The translations under genes were made by a program, and so were the position numbers. This document shows positions 1 through 8,560 of a stretch of DNA of 25,099 nt, piece after piece. The DNA comes from Calditrichota bacterium (GTDB lineage Bacteria; Calditrichota; Calditrichia; RBG-13-44-9). Numbering within the stretch: the stretch's first letter is position 1; each line of letters opens with the position of its first letter. The notes beneath the pieces were generated by a model. It ran no database searches. It was not told the origin of the DNA and saw nothing but the letters and a program-made list of their open reading frames with translations. Location of the stretch: NCBI GenBank assembly GCA_024276455.1, contig JAJRXE010000297.1, forward strand, positions 1 to 25,099, given 5' to 3'.

Positions 1-5
1 AATTT

Positions 6-271
6 CTATCGCATCAAAATCATCTTCCTGGTTTGTACAAAGTCTCCGGCCCGCAGCTGGTAAATATAAATACCGGAAGCCACTTCCTGCCCGGCTTCAT
101 CCCTGCCATCCCACACCACCTCATATCGTCCGGCCGTTTGTTGCTTACGCACCAGCGTTCGAATTTTCTGACCCAGGGTGTTGAAAATGGTTAGAATTAC
201 CTCGTTAGTTCGGGGAAGTTCGTAAATAATGGTGGTGGTGGGATTGAAGGGGTTGGGGTAGTTTTGAAATA
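6..271 (-). repeat. Sorting-domain cassette, copy A
   Basis: The 266 bases that encode the C-terminal sorting domain of the long LVIVD protein align without gaps to 3641-3906. By hand count 26 positions differ (about 90 percent identity), with exact runs of 67 bases (117-183) and 45 bases (227-271). Identity falls off beyond 271. Confidence 0.9.
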
Positions 272-3200
272 GACTGAATGTTTCAGGAAATCTATTCTGA
301 TTATTCTCAACATTAGTTGTTTTTATAAACTGTAGAATATATAGGCCATCTCCTTCATCTGCCACATAAGCATAACCGTTGTTCACATAGACTCTTGATG
401 CAATACTACCTGTATCAAAGTATCCCACCTCCTGGGGACTGAATGGATTATTCACATCGATGATTCGAAGACCATCATTTCCATCTGCAAGATAAGCATA
501 ATTGCCGGTTACATAAACATCGATTGCTTTTGCAACTACACTTCTTCCTGTATCAAAAAGTCCCACTAGTTGAGTATCTTTAGGGTTACTTATGTCGATT
601 ATACATAAACCATGTAGACCATCTGCTACATATGCATAATTCCCAATCACATAAACACCAAATGCAGTACCTTCTGTATCAAAATGTCCCACTTCTTGTG
701 GACTATATGGATTACTCACATCGATGATGCGAAGACCGTCATTACCATCTGCTACATAAGCGTAGTTGCCAATCACATAAACATCATAGGCAATACTTCC
801 TGTATCAAAATATCCTACCTCCTGTGGACTGATGGGATTGCTCACATCGATGATGCGAAGACCGTCATCACCATCTGCTACATAAGCGTATCTGTCGCCA
901 ATGTAAATGCCCATGGCTTTATTTCCTGTATCAAAATATCCCACCTCCTGTGGACTGGTGGGATTGCTCACATCGATAATGCGAAGACCATCCCATAGGT
1001 TGGCAATGTATGCATAACCATTACTCACGAAAACGCATTCAGCCCAATTTTCTAAATTAAAGAAAGCCATTTCTTGCGGAATTGTGGGATCATTGATATC
1101 GATAATTACTAATCCATAATGATTCCAATCTTTGCCAGCAAGAAGATAAGCATAATTATCCTTAACGAATACATCAGAAGCGTTTAATTTGTATTGGTGG
1201 GCCCCACCTACATAATTAACATTCCAAGACTGTTGACTTGAAATAGCAAGACCATATAGTGCTATTGTATCCGGGCTGCTAAGTGCACTACTTTGAACAA
1301 TGAGATATGCCTGTTTGCTTCCAGAGCTTTTGGGTGCAAATTGGACTGTAATATCATGAGATTGTGAGGGAACCAGTGTAAACGATCCTCCCCCGGAAAG
1401 TATGCTGTACTCGGAAGAATCCGGACCGTCTAGATACATGTTGGTAACAGTGATATTATTGGCGCTATTGTTAGTTAAGGTTACCGTTCGCTGGCTGGTA
1501 CTTTCTAAGATCACACCGCCAAAATTTATCTCATTTGTAGAAAAAGTTAATGGTGGAGTAAGCTCAAATTTTAATACATATAATCCATCTACCCCATCGG
1601 CAACATAAACATAACCGTCGAAAGTAAAAACATTTTTGGCATCGTCCCACGTCTCGAAGGAACCTACTTCTATAGGATTGTTAGATTCACTGATATCTAT
1701 GATTTTTAAACCAGTTGATCCATTGGCTATGTAAAGAAAATTATCATCAACAAAGACTCCTTTTTCCCATCCTCCGGAATCATATGAACCAACCTCTTGT
1801 GGATTTGACGGGTCACTGACATCGAGGATTTTAACCCCGGAATACCAGCTTGCTATATATGCATATCCATTATTCACTATAACATCTTCAACTCGGCTAT
1901 TTGCATAGTATCCCACTTCAATTGGAATTGAAGGGTTACTCACATCAATGATCCGTAGGCCAGCACTACCATCGGCAACATAAGCATAGCTCCCAAAAAC
2001 ATAAATATTTTTGGCTTCACCAGGCGTATCAATATATCCTACTTCTTTTGGGTTTGATGGATTACTTACATCTATAATCCGCAAACCATACTCTCCATCG
2101 GCTAAAAATACATAGTTGCTGCTTACAGCGACTCCCCATGCGTTACCTGGTGTATCGTAATATCCTACTTCATATGGATTAGATGGATTGTCTATATCTA
2201 TTATACGTAAACCAGAAGCCCCATCAGCAAGAAAAGCATAACCACCGCTGATATCAATGCCTCGAGCGTTCTCCGGTGTATTATAAAAACCAATTTCTTG
2301 TGGATTCGATGGACTGCTTACATCGAAAATTTGGAGACCTGAAGAAACTGCTAAATATGCATAAGTTTCATTAACAATAACCTTATTTGCATATTCTGGA
2401 ATGTCCCAAAATCCAATTTCTGTGGGATTTATCGGATCGGTAATATGAATAATACGTAACCCTCCTGCACGATCTGCAACATAGGCGTTGTAATTCATTA
2501 TAGTAATGCTGGCTGCGTCCCCGGGAGTATCTAAAAAACCTACTTCTTGTGGATTTCCCGGATCACTAACATCAATGATGCGTAGTCCTCCAAATTTACC
2601 ATCTGCTACATAAGCATAATTGCCATTAATCGCTACACCTGTGGCATTTCCAGGAGTATCACAATACCCCAATTCCTGAGGCTTGGAAGGATCACTCACA
2701 TCGAAGATATGAAGACCACCTCCACCAGCAGCGACATAAGCATGGTTGCCCCTTATTGCAATGCCCTGAGCTGTGCCTTGTACACCAAAAGAACCTATTT
2801 GTATTGGATTAGAAGGATTACTAATATCTAATATTCGCACACCATGATTACCATATAGTGCATAGAGGAAATTTCCTTTTACAGTTAGGCCATAAATATA
2901 ATCATTTACATTAAAATCTTTTACTTGAAATGGGTTAGCTGGGTTACTCACATTGACGACTAGCAAATCATAATAACTGGCTAAATAGATATAGTCGCCA
3001 CTAACGGCAACATCAGTTGTAACCTCTTGTGTTTTAAAGTAACCAACCTCTTGTAAATTATAAGGATCACTCACATCAATAATACGTATCCCAGAAGGCC
3101 CATCAGCTACATAGGCATAAGTATCACTTAAATCAACATCATAAGCTTTTCCAGGTGTTAAATGGAAATTAATACATAAGGGATGTTCTGGATCACTAAT

Positions 3201-3386
3201 ATCAATTATTCCCATGCCAGAAACAGTGGATACATAAGCATAGTTATTATCAATAATAACATTATGAACATAACCAAATTGATGATACCCACCAACATAA
3301 TCAACATTCCAACTTTGCTGGGTAAAACCGTTAACAATTAATCCCAAGAAGGTAAACCAAAAGAATTTTTGGGCAATCCGTACCAT
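6..3386 (-). CDS. Secreted LVIVD-repeat beta-propeller protein, double array, with C-terminal sorting domain
   Basis: An 1126-residue exported protein. The reading frame is open 75 codons further upstream, but I take the ATG at 3386: it has AGGAGG seven bases before it and starts a signal peptide (MVRIAQKFFWFTFLGLIVNG, then FTQQ). Next come about 13 repeats of the LVIVD type (core LRIIDVSNPxxPxExG, about 42 residues each), then an Ig-like ASH/choice-of-anchor-D domain at about 610-715 (INFGGVILES, VTLTNNS, DITVQFAPKSSG), then a second array of about 6 repeats that opens with the same motif as the first (QQSWNV-YVGG-HQ). The last 90 residues form a Por/type IX-like sorting domain (FQNYPNPFNPTTTI ... 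GIYIYQLRAG). Probably secreted or surface-anchored; ligand unknown. It reads like two propeller proteins fused head to tail. The next gene on this strand encodes a shorter relative. Confidence 0.9.
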   Translation of the reverse strand: MVRIAQKFFWFTFLGLIVNGFTQQSWNVDYVGGYHQFGYVHNVIIDNNYAYVSTVSGMGIIDISDPEHPLCINFHLTPGKAYDVDLSDTYAYVADGPSGIRIIDVSDPYNLQEVGYFKTQEVTTDVAVSGDYIYLASYYDLLVVNVSNPANPFQVKDFNVNDYIYGLTVKGNFLYALYGNHGVRILDISNPSNPIQIGSFGVQGTAQGIAIRGNHAYVAAGGGGLHIFDVSDPSKPQELGYCDTPGNATGVAINGNYAYVADGKFGGLRIIDVSDPGNPQEVGFLDTPGDAASITIMNYNAYVADRAGGLRIIHITDPINPTEIGFWDIPEYANKVIVNETYAYLAVSSGLQIFDVSSPSNPQEIGFYNTPENARGIDISGGYAFLADGASGLRIIDIDNPSNPYEVGYYDTPGNAWGVAVSSNYVFLADGEYGLRIIDVSNPSNPKEVGYIDTPGEAKNIYVFGSYAYVADGSAGLRIIDVSNPSIPIEVGYYANSRVEDVIVNNGYAYIASWYSGVKILDVSDPSNPQEVGSYDSGGWEKGVFVDDNFLYIANGSTGLKIIDISESNNPIEVGSFETWDDAKNVFTFDGYVYVADGVDGLYVLKFELTPPLTFSTNEINFGGVILESTSQRTVTLTNNSANNITVTNMYLDGPDSSEYSILSGGGSFTLVPSQSHDITVQFAPKSSGSKQAYLIVQSSALSSPDTIALYGLAISSQQSWNVNYVGGAHQYKLNASDVFVKDNYAYLLAGKDWNHYGLVIIDINDPTIPQEMAFFNLENWAECVFVSNGYAYIANLWDGLRIIDVSNPTSPQEVGYFDTGNKAMGIYIGDRYAYVADGDDGLRIIDVSNPISPQEVGYFDTGSIAYDVYVIGNYAYVADGNDGLRIIDVSNPYSPQEVGHFDTEGTAFGVYVIGNYAYVADGLHGLCIIDISNPKDTQLVGLFDTGRSVVAKAIDVYVTGNYAYLADGNDGLRIIDVNNPFSPQEVGYFDTGSIASRVYVNNGYAYVADEGDGLYILQFIKTTNVENNQNRFPETFSLFQNYPNPFNPTTTIIYELPRTNEVILTIFNTLGQKIRTLVRKQQTAGRYEVVWDGRDEAGQEVASGIYIYQLRAGDFVQTRKMILMR

Positions 3387-3640
3387 GTTTATTCCTCCTG
3401 CTTCATTTTGCAATATTTTCAAAGTAGTCTTCAAAACTAATGCCAATAGAACTTTTAATGGCCATAATAGAATAATAACCAATAGGTTACAAACAAAACA
3501 CATTGTCGGGCGGATGTCATTTACGTTGCCCATTAGCAACATCTTGGTCAAAATGTTTCCAGATTGAAATGTAAAAGGCAGGCTCTTAGCTCTGAACACC
3601 TGCCTGTTCATATATTTAGTGATTTTACCGGGAGAATTAC

Positions 3641-3906
3641 CTACCGCATCAGAATCATCTTCCTAGTTTGTACAAATTCCCCTGCCCTCAGCTGGTAGAT
3701 ATAAACACCCGAAGCCACTTCCTGCCCGCTTTCATCCCTGCCATCCCACATCACCTCATATCGTCCGGCCGTTTGTTGCTTACGCACCAGCGTTCGAATT
3801 TTCTGACCCAGGGTGTTGTAGATGGTCACGTTAACTTCGCAGGTTCGGGGAAGCTCGTAAGTAATGGTGGTGGTGGGATTGAAGGGGTTGGGGTAGTTTT
3901 GAAATA
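3641..3906 (-). repeat. Sorting-domain cassette, copy B
   Basis: Partner of the cassette at 6-271, at the 3' end of the shorter LVIVD gene. The exact blocks lie at 3752-3818 and 3862-3906. Same orientation, about 3.6 kb apart. Confidence 0.9.
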
Positions 3907-4921
3907 ATCTTATTTGCTGAGGTAAAATATTTTTGTCTTGTTCTATATCCGTAATGCTTTCCAATTTTAAAATATATAAGCCGAGATTATGCGTAGCGAC
4001 ATAAATATAGTTTACCGAAACAAAAACACCCCAGGAAGGGGCATAGAGTGTATAGGCCGAAACCGGCTTGGGAGAATAAGGATTCGAAATATCCACCAGA
4101 TGCAGTCCTCCGTAAGAACTGGTAACATAGGCGTAGTTGCCCGCAACATAGACATCGAACGCAGAGAAAGAGGAAGGGGTATATTGTCCAATTACGGAAA
4201 TGTTTACCGGATTGCTAATATCAAGAATAAGAAGGCCGTTCACATCATTGGCAAGAAATGCGTAATTGTTATAAATAAAAATACCGTGGATTTCGTAATT
4301 TGTGGTGTAAAATCCGAGTTCCCGTGGTACCGTTGGATCGCTTACATCAAGAATTCTTAAGGTTTTGCCTGAATTCACATAGGCATAATTCCCTTTAATA
4401 AATATTCCCCTCTGTAACGTTGGTGGGTAATAATATCCTGTTTCCTGAGGTGTACCGGGATTGCTAACGTCAATTATTCTTAATCCATATTTTGTATCGG
4501 TTACATAAGCGAAGCTGCCTGAAACTTCTATGTCAGCGGCGTTCCCTTTCGTATCGTAATTTCCGATTTCATTTGGTGTCTGGGGATTACTTACATCGAT
4601 CACTCGTAAACCGTAATACCAGTCCGCAATAAAAGCATAACTGCCGCTCACGTCTACGGCCTCTGCTGAGCCGCTAATGTCAATGCTACCAACTTGAATC
4701 GGAGAATTGGGATTGCTTATATCGATGACTCGTAAGCCGCCTCCCTGATTGGGAGCAAAGGATTCATCGGCTACATAGGCATAAATGCCGGAAACGAAAA
4801 CATCCCGAGCATACCCTTTGGTGTCGTATCGTCCGACGAGTTGTAATTTAACATTCTCCTGAGCCAAGATTTGAAGGACTGGAATTAGTAATGAAATAAA
4901 GATTAAATTGTATCTCTTCAT
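3641..4921 (-). CDS. Secreted LVIVD-repeat protein with C-terminal sorting domain
   Basis: A 426-residue exported protein. I place the start at the ATG at 4921 (signal peptide MKRYNLIFISLLIPVLQILA, then QENVKL), with GAGGTG about eight bases upstream, rather than at an ATG 18 codons earlier. About six LVIVD repeats follow (LRVIDISNP, LRIIDVSNP, LLILDISNP and similar), predicted to form a single beta-propeller, then a sorting domain of about 90 residues (FQNYPNPFNPTTTI ... GVYIYQLRAGEF). The sorting domain is almost identical to that of the longer downstream paralogue, while the repeats have diverged much more. Likely exported to the surface by a type IX-like route; role unknown. It lies 74 bases after the DUF2569 gene on the same strand and could share its transcript. 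Confidence 0.9.
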   Translation of the reverse strand: MKRYNLIFISLLIPVLQILAQENVKLQLVGRYDTKGYARDVFVSGIYAYVADESFAPNQGGGLRVIDISNPNSPIQVGSIDISGSAEAVDVSGSYAFIADWYYGLRVIDVSNPQTPNEIGNYDTKGNAADIEVSGSFAYVTDTKYGLRIIDVSNPGTPQETGYYYPPTLQRGIFIKGNYAYVNSGKTLRILDVSDPTVPRELGFYTTNYEIHGIFIYNNYAFLANDVNGLLILDISNPVNISVIGQYTPSSFSAFDVYVAGNYAYVTSSYGGLHLVDISNPYSPKPVSAYTLYAPSWGVFVSVNYIYVATHNLGLYILKLESITDIEQDKNILPQQIRLFQNYPNPFNPTTTITYELPRTCEVNVTIYNTLGQKIRTLVRKQQTAGRYEVMWDGRDESGQEVASGVYIYQLRAGEFVQTRKMILMR

Positions 4922-4995
4922 TTTACCACACCTCATGTTTAAATAAAAATCGTTGCTGGTCGGAATAAACTGCATTTAAGAGAAGACAAATTCAT

Positions 4996-5427
4996 TCAAA
5001 AATTGAAAGTCGCTTTTACCCTCTTCGATTTGTTGAAGTACTTCAGCCAAATGAACGCTACAATGGAGTTTCGAATGATACTGACAAAACCAATCAAAGG
5101 AACGATTAAAAGAAGAAAAGAAACCGCAATCCAGAATAATAAATAAGCCTTGGCTAACTTAATGCCTTTAGGATTCTTTTTGAAAATATGAACGGTACTA
5201 ACAATGGCAATAATTTCAGAAATGATAATGGCAAAAAAGATAATCCCCGATACAACTTCTAATTCGCTTGAACTTCCCAAAGCAGAAATTTGTATTAATT
5301 CATAAACGTTGTACAAAGGGGATAAAATGGTCATGGAAATAACAAAAAATAATAGCCAACCTTTAACCCCGTAATAATTTTCCGGAATGGAAGAAGTTGC
5401 AATTTGAGAAGCGCGACTATCACTCAT
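4996..5427 (-). CDS. DUF2569 family membrane protein
   Basis: A 143-residue integral membrane protein. After a polar N-terminus, the segment YYGVKGWLLFFVISMTILSP matches the usual opening of DUF2569 proteins (G-x-x-GWLLxF). Four hydrophobic stretches lie at about 24-45, 60-82, 92-113 and 115-130. The tail is basic (KYFNKSKRVKATFNF). AGGAGG stands seven bases before the ATG, so the start is firm. The family has no established function. It is the first intact gene of the minus-strand group leading into the LVIVD genes; a damaged small membrane gene lies just upstream. Confidence 0.8.
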   Translation of the reverse strand: MSDSRASQIATSSIPENYYGVKGWLLFFVISMTILSPLYNVYELIQISALGSSSELEVVSGIIFFAIIISEIIAIVSTVHIFKKNPKGIKLAKAYLLFWIAVSFLLLIVPLIGFVSIIRNSIVAFIWLKYFNKSKRVKATFNF

Positions 5428-5500
5428 GTTTTATCCTCCTGAATTCTGTAAATTAAAAATGTGCCTTGAAGCGATATGTTGGCTCAGCAATAATACTACA

Positions 5501-5643
5501 TTACAATGATTGACCTTTTGTTTTGTTTTTTATTCTATGTTCCAATTTGGACCCCAGTTTTTTCCCCGAGCGATAAGCCCAGGACATCAGGAACAGGAAT
5601 CCCATATAAACATAAACCAGATAATAACTACAATCCCTTCCAT
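5501..5643 (-). pseudogene. Possible frameshifted gene for a small single-span membrane protein
   Basis: On the minus strand, AAAGGAG stands nine bases before an ATG at 5643 that opens MEGIVVIIWFMF. That frame stops soon after (IWDSCS, stop). One base shifted, from an ATG at 5605, runs MGFLFLMSWAYRSGKKLGSK followed by a basic tail and TAA at 5501. Restoring one base near 5606 joins the two into a 47-residue peptide with one hydrophobic span and a positively charged C-terminus, the usual make-up of a small inner-membrane protein. I do not recognise a family. It may be a true frameshift, an assembly error, or chance; it is too short for certainty. Confidence 0.35.
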
Positions 5644-6028
5644 GTGACTATTCTCCTTTGTTTAACCGTGTGTACCATTCTTTTCATATTCCATGCCAAT
5701 GTCTTCATAAAATTTCTTTGTGGATTGTTCTTTTTGAATGCTAATAAAGATTTTTTTTAATTTGATTAAATTCAAAGCATTTGAGCGTTTTATTTGGGTT
5801 GTTTATTTCAAATAAGTAGCATACTGACCAATCAGACGATGTTGCCCTTCGGCAACTCCGGATTTTTAATGTTGCACCGGCGCAACCAAAAAAAGGTTGA
5901 AAAAGCAGTGGGGAAATTTTAGATTAATTTGAATTTAATTTTCCCGGGGTGAGTCGATAATATTTCTGGATTTTGATTCGGATCCTTTAAAAACTGATTA
6001 AGGCATGGAAAATTAACGCAATAGGGAA
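5644..6028. other. AT-rich intergenic region with a cluster of three small hairpins
   Basis: No convincing gene on either strand. Three small inverted repeats lie close together: GTTGCC-CTTC-GGCAAC at 5841-5856, GTTGC-N6-GCAAC at 5871-5886, and CAACC-A7-GGTTG at 5883-5899, which overlaps the second. The last two could form alternative structures because they share the CAAC arm. The region separates the minus-strand group from the plus-strand kinase, so promoters in both directions are expected here. I cannot assign -35/-10 boxes with confidence. An 84-codon plus-strand frame at 5506-5760 has no plausible ribosome binding site and I do not count it as a gene. Confidence 0.4.
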
Positions 6029-8560
6029 ATGACAAAATTATCATCTGATTCTGAGGTAAATTGGAAACGCCTCTGGAAACCCTATTATGGTATTTACCTG
6101 CTGCTGGTTGTTCTATCTTTAGCGATTACCCTTTTGCTGATTTTAGTTCTTCCTCTTCCCTTAAATAAATACCGGATTGATGTCCGCCGTACCCCCACGC
6201 CTCGCTCGGCAATCTATTTTTTCCATGATTTTGATCAGGATGGTTTTAGTGAGAAGGTGGAATTAAAAAAAGAAGTAGTCGGGAATCAACCCGGCACTAA
6301 AGTATTCACTTATTACGGAAATCTGATCGATCAGTGGAATTTTCAGGAGGAGTGGTTCAAATTTGTCATTTTTGGTGATTTCGATCATGATCATCATGAC
6401 GAGGCATACTTTTTCACCCATAATGCCGATTCCCTTTTTTTGTACGGTCTAGATATCCGGGAAAAGGAGCGTTTTTTTCTTTATCGGCAGTTTATAACCG
6501 CAGCACCCAAACCCAATCCTAATAAAAGAAAAATCTGGGATATTGAATCCATTGATGGGTTTCTGCAAGATGTTGATGATGACGGTTTTGACGAAGTCGT
6601 CTTCTTTGTAAATACCGGTTTTTCGCTTCAACCTCGTCGATTGTTTGCCTTTAGCGTCCGAAAGAAGCAAATCGTTGCCCGCTCACCTATGGGTGGTTCC
6701 AAATTTTCGAGACTGATTCTATTCGATTTTTTTGATGATGGAACTCCCGAAATCCTTAACTGCTTCAGTCATGCCTCGGATAATTATCACCACCCTTTTC
6801 CCTTCCAGGATAATGCTTCCTGGTTGTTCTTGTTCGATCGGAAGTTGCAATTCGTTTTTCCGCCTCGCAAGTTTTCCCCCAGCTATAGTTGGCTCGTTGC
6901 CCAGCCCTGGCGTTTTGCCGGAAATACTTACATACCTGCCGTGTGGAACTATCGTGGCCCACTGGACCTTTCACCCACCCTTTATTTGCTGAACACCCAG
7001 GGGAAAATATTACGAGAGAAAAAATTAGCTCCCGGAAAATATTGGTGGATCATCAGTCTCCCGTTTAAAAGCCGGGATCATGTTTACTTGACCGATCAAC
7101 AAGAGCTGTTGGTGGAATTGAATGATCGCCTGGAAACGATTCGCACGTTTGATATTAAAGGACCCTTGGGTACCTTCCGGGGGGAAATGGATCTGGACGG
7201 TGATCTTCAGCCGGAGTATTTGTTTGTGAATGACGGGAATATCTGGATTTTTGAAAAAGGGTTTAAATACCAAACCGGTTTTCACTTCCAATTGGAGGGT
7301 TTGTTTCCGCAATATCAGATTCGAAAAAGAGGCAAGTTACCCCCAGAGCTGGTTTTTCAGAATTCTACCACTCTTTTATTTTTTCATTATTATCCCAATC
7401 CCCTCTATGTGTTTCGTTACCTTCTTGTTTTTGGATTGTTTGTAGCAATTTTTGCTCTTTTGAATCAGGCAGTAATTTTTTCCCGCAAAATACTTTTCCG
7501 GGAACGATTTCAGGAAACGATATTACAGGGAGAAAGAAACGGAATGTGTCTGTTAAATCACCGTGGCGAGGTGGAGCACATTAATGCTGTTCTGGAGAGA
7601 ATGTTAATGATGCACCATCATGTAGTTAGCGGCGAATCGTTCCGGGAGACTTTTGCCGAGCGGCCGGAGCTGGTAGAATTTGTCCAACAATTAATCGAAC
7701 GGAATACTCCCCTACAGAAAGAGTTGCGGTTTACCAGGGAAGACGATCCATTCGAAGGACTTATCAAGGGCATACCGTTGCTGGGATATTTTAAGCTACC
7801 TCTGGGGTATTTGGTGGAAATCCAGGACAATCGACTGGCTTTACAAGCTGACCGCATTCGGGTGTGGAGTAAAACGGTGCAGAAGATGGCTCACGATATT
7901 AAAACCCCGCTATCAGCGGTACAATTGGGTTTGCAAACATTGCAGATGAAAATCGCTGACCTTTACCCGGAGGCTACTTTTCTGGAGGGCGATTTTAAGC
8001 TGATCTTACAGGAACTTTACCGGGTGCGCGAGATGACCCGCAACTTTTTAAAGTTCAGCAATCTGGAAGAACCCAATCGACAATTGATATCTTTGAAAGA
8101 AACCGTTGAGAATGCCCTAAAACGCTTTAACCCCTATTTTAACGATCATCTAAAAATCCAGTTAGAATTGGATGAAAAACACGATAGTCTCTGGGCCGAT
8201 CCACAGCAATTGGAAATGGTGTTCCAGATCATCATCGAGAACGCCCTCGATGCCCTGCAGGGAAAGGGAATGATTCTCATTTCTTCCAATCTGGCACAGT
8301 ATTTGGATAAACAATTTCAGAGCTTTCTGGAGATCGATATTGCCGATACCGGCTCCGGGATAGCGCAAGAAGAACAGGAACGGGTGTTTGAGCCTTATTT
8401 TACTACCAAATCTGAGGGTACCGGAATGGGTTTGACCATTGCCAGGAAAATTATTGAGGATCACGGGGGGGAGATTACCATCGTTTCGCGGAAAGATTTT
8501 GCAACGGTGGTGCGAATCATGTTGCCGATTGGAAACATCGGAGGAGAGGGCCGTGCCTAA
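6029..8560 (+). CDS. Membrane sensor histidine kinase with FG-GAP-like sensor domain
   Basis: An 843-residue two-component kinase. One membrane span at about 20-43, an extracytoplasmic region to about 455, and a second span at about 460-482. The sensor region carries repeated acidic loops of the FG-GAP/VCBS calcium-binding kind (DFDQDGFSE, DFDHDHHDE, DVDDDGFDE, DLDGD), which suggests a beta-propeller. A PAS-like segment follows at about 495-600, with no obvious HAMP. The transmitter is complete: phospho-acceptor His622 in MAHDIKTPLS, N-box Asn738, G1 DTGSG (773-777), F-box FEPYFTTK, and G2 GTGMG (797-801). The arrangement resembles NtrY-type kinases. The start has AGGG close by. The response-regulator start lies inside the last codons, so the two are translationally coupled and must be partners. 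The signal is unknown; an envelope or calcium-dependent cue is a guess. Confidence 0.93.
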   Translation: MTKLSSDSEVNWKRLWKPYYGIYLLLVVLSLAITLLLILVLPLPLNKYRIDVRRTPTPRSAIYFFHDFDQDGFSEKVELKKEVVGNQPGTKVFTYYGNLIDQWNFQEEWFKFVIFGDFDHDHHDEAYFFTHNADSLFLYGLDIREKERFFLYRQFITAAPKPNPNKRKIWDIESIDGFLQDVDDDGFDEVVFFVNTGFSLQPRRLFAFSVRKKQIVARSPMGGSKFSRLILFDFFDDGTPEILNCFSHASDNYHHPFPFQDNASWLFLFDRKLQFVFPPRKFSPSYSWLVAQPWRFAGNTYIPAVWNYRGPLDLSPTLYLLNTQGKILREKKLAPGKYWWIISLPFKSRDHVYLTDQQELLVELNDRLETIRTFDIKGPLGTFRGEMDLDGDLQPEYLFVNDGNIWIFEKGFKYQTGFHFQLEGLFPQYQIRKRGKLPPELVFQNSTTLLFFHYYPNPLYVFRYLLVFGLFVAIFALLNQAVIFSRKILFRERFQETILQGERNGMCLLNHRGEVEHINAVLERMLMMHHHVVSGESFRETFAERPELVEFVQQLIERNTPLQKELRFTREDDPFEGLIKGIPLLGYFKLPLGYLVEIQDNRLALQADRIRVWSKTVQKMAHDIKTPLSAVQLGLQTLQMKIADLYPEATFLEGDFKLILQELYRVREMTRNFLKFSNLEEPNRQLISLKETVENALKRFNPYFNDHLKIQLELDEKHDSLWADPQQLEMVFQIIIENALDALQGKGMILISSNLAQYLDKQFQSFLEIDIADTGSGIAQEEQERVFEPYFTTKSEGTGMGLTIARKIIEDHGGEITIVSRKDFATVVRIMLPIGNIGGEGRA

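Noticed and set aside
684..998. Repeated plus-strand frame inside the LVIVD array, first taken for a tandem-repeat gene
   Set aside because: It is the antisense shadow of the LVIVD repeats. The about 126-base periodicity comes from protein repeats, not CRISPR or satellite DNA.
3387..3611. 75-codon N-terminal extension of the long LVIVD protein
   Set aside because: It would bury the signal peptide; the ATG at 3386 has AGGAGG at correct spacing.
5506..5760. Plus-strand 84-codon frame, hydrophobic
   Set aside because: No RBS, AT-rich chance composition, and it lies opposite the better-supported broken small gene on the minus strand.
8439..8552. Upstream extension of the sigma-54 response regulator
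   Set aside because: The extra 38 codons only re-read the kinase ATP-binding region in another frame; the GTG at 8553 has an ideal RBS and begins the receiver domain.
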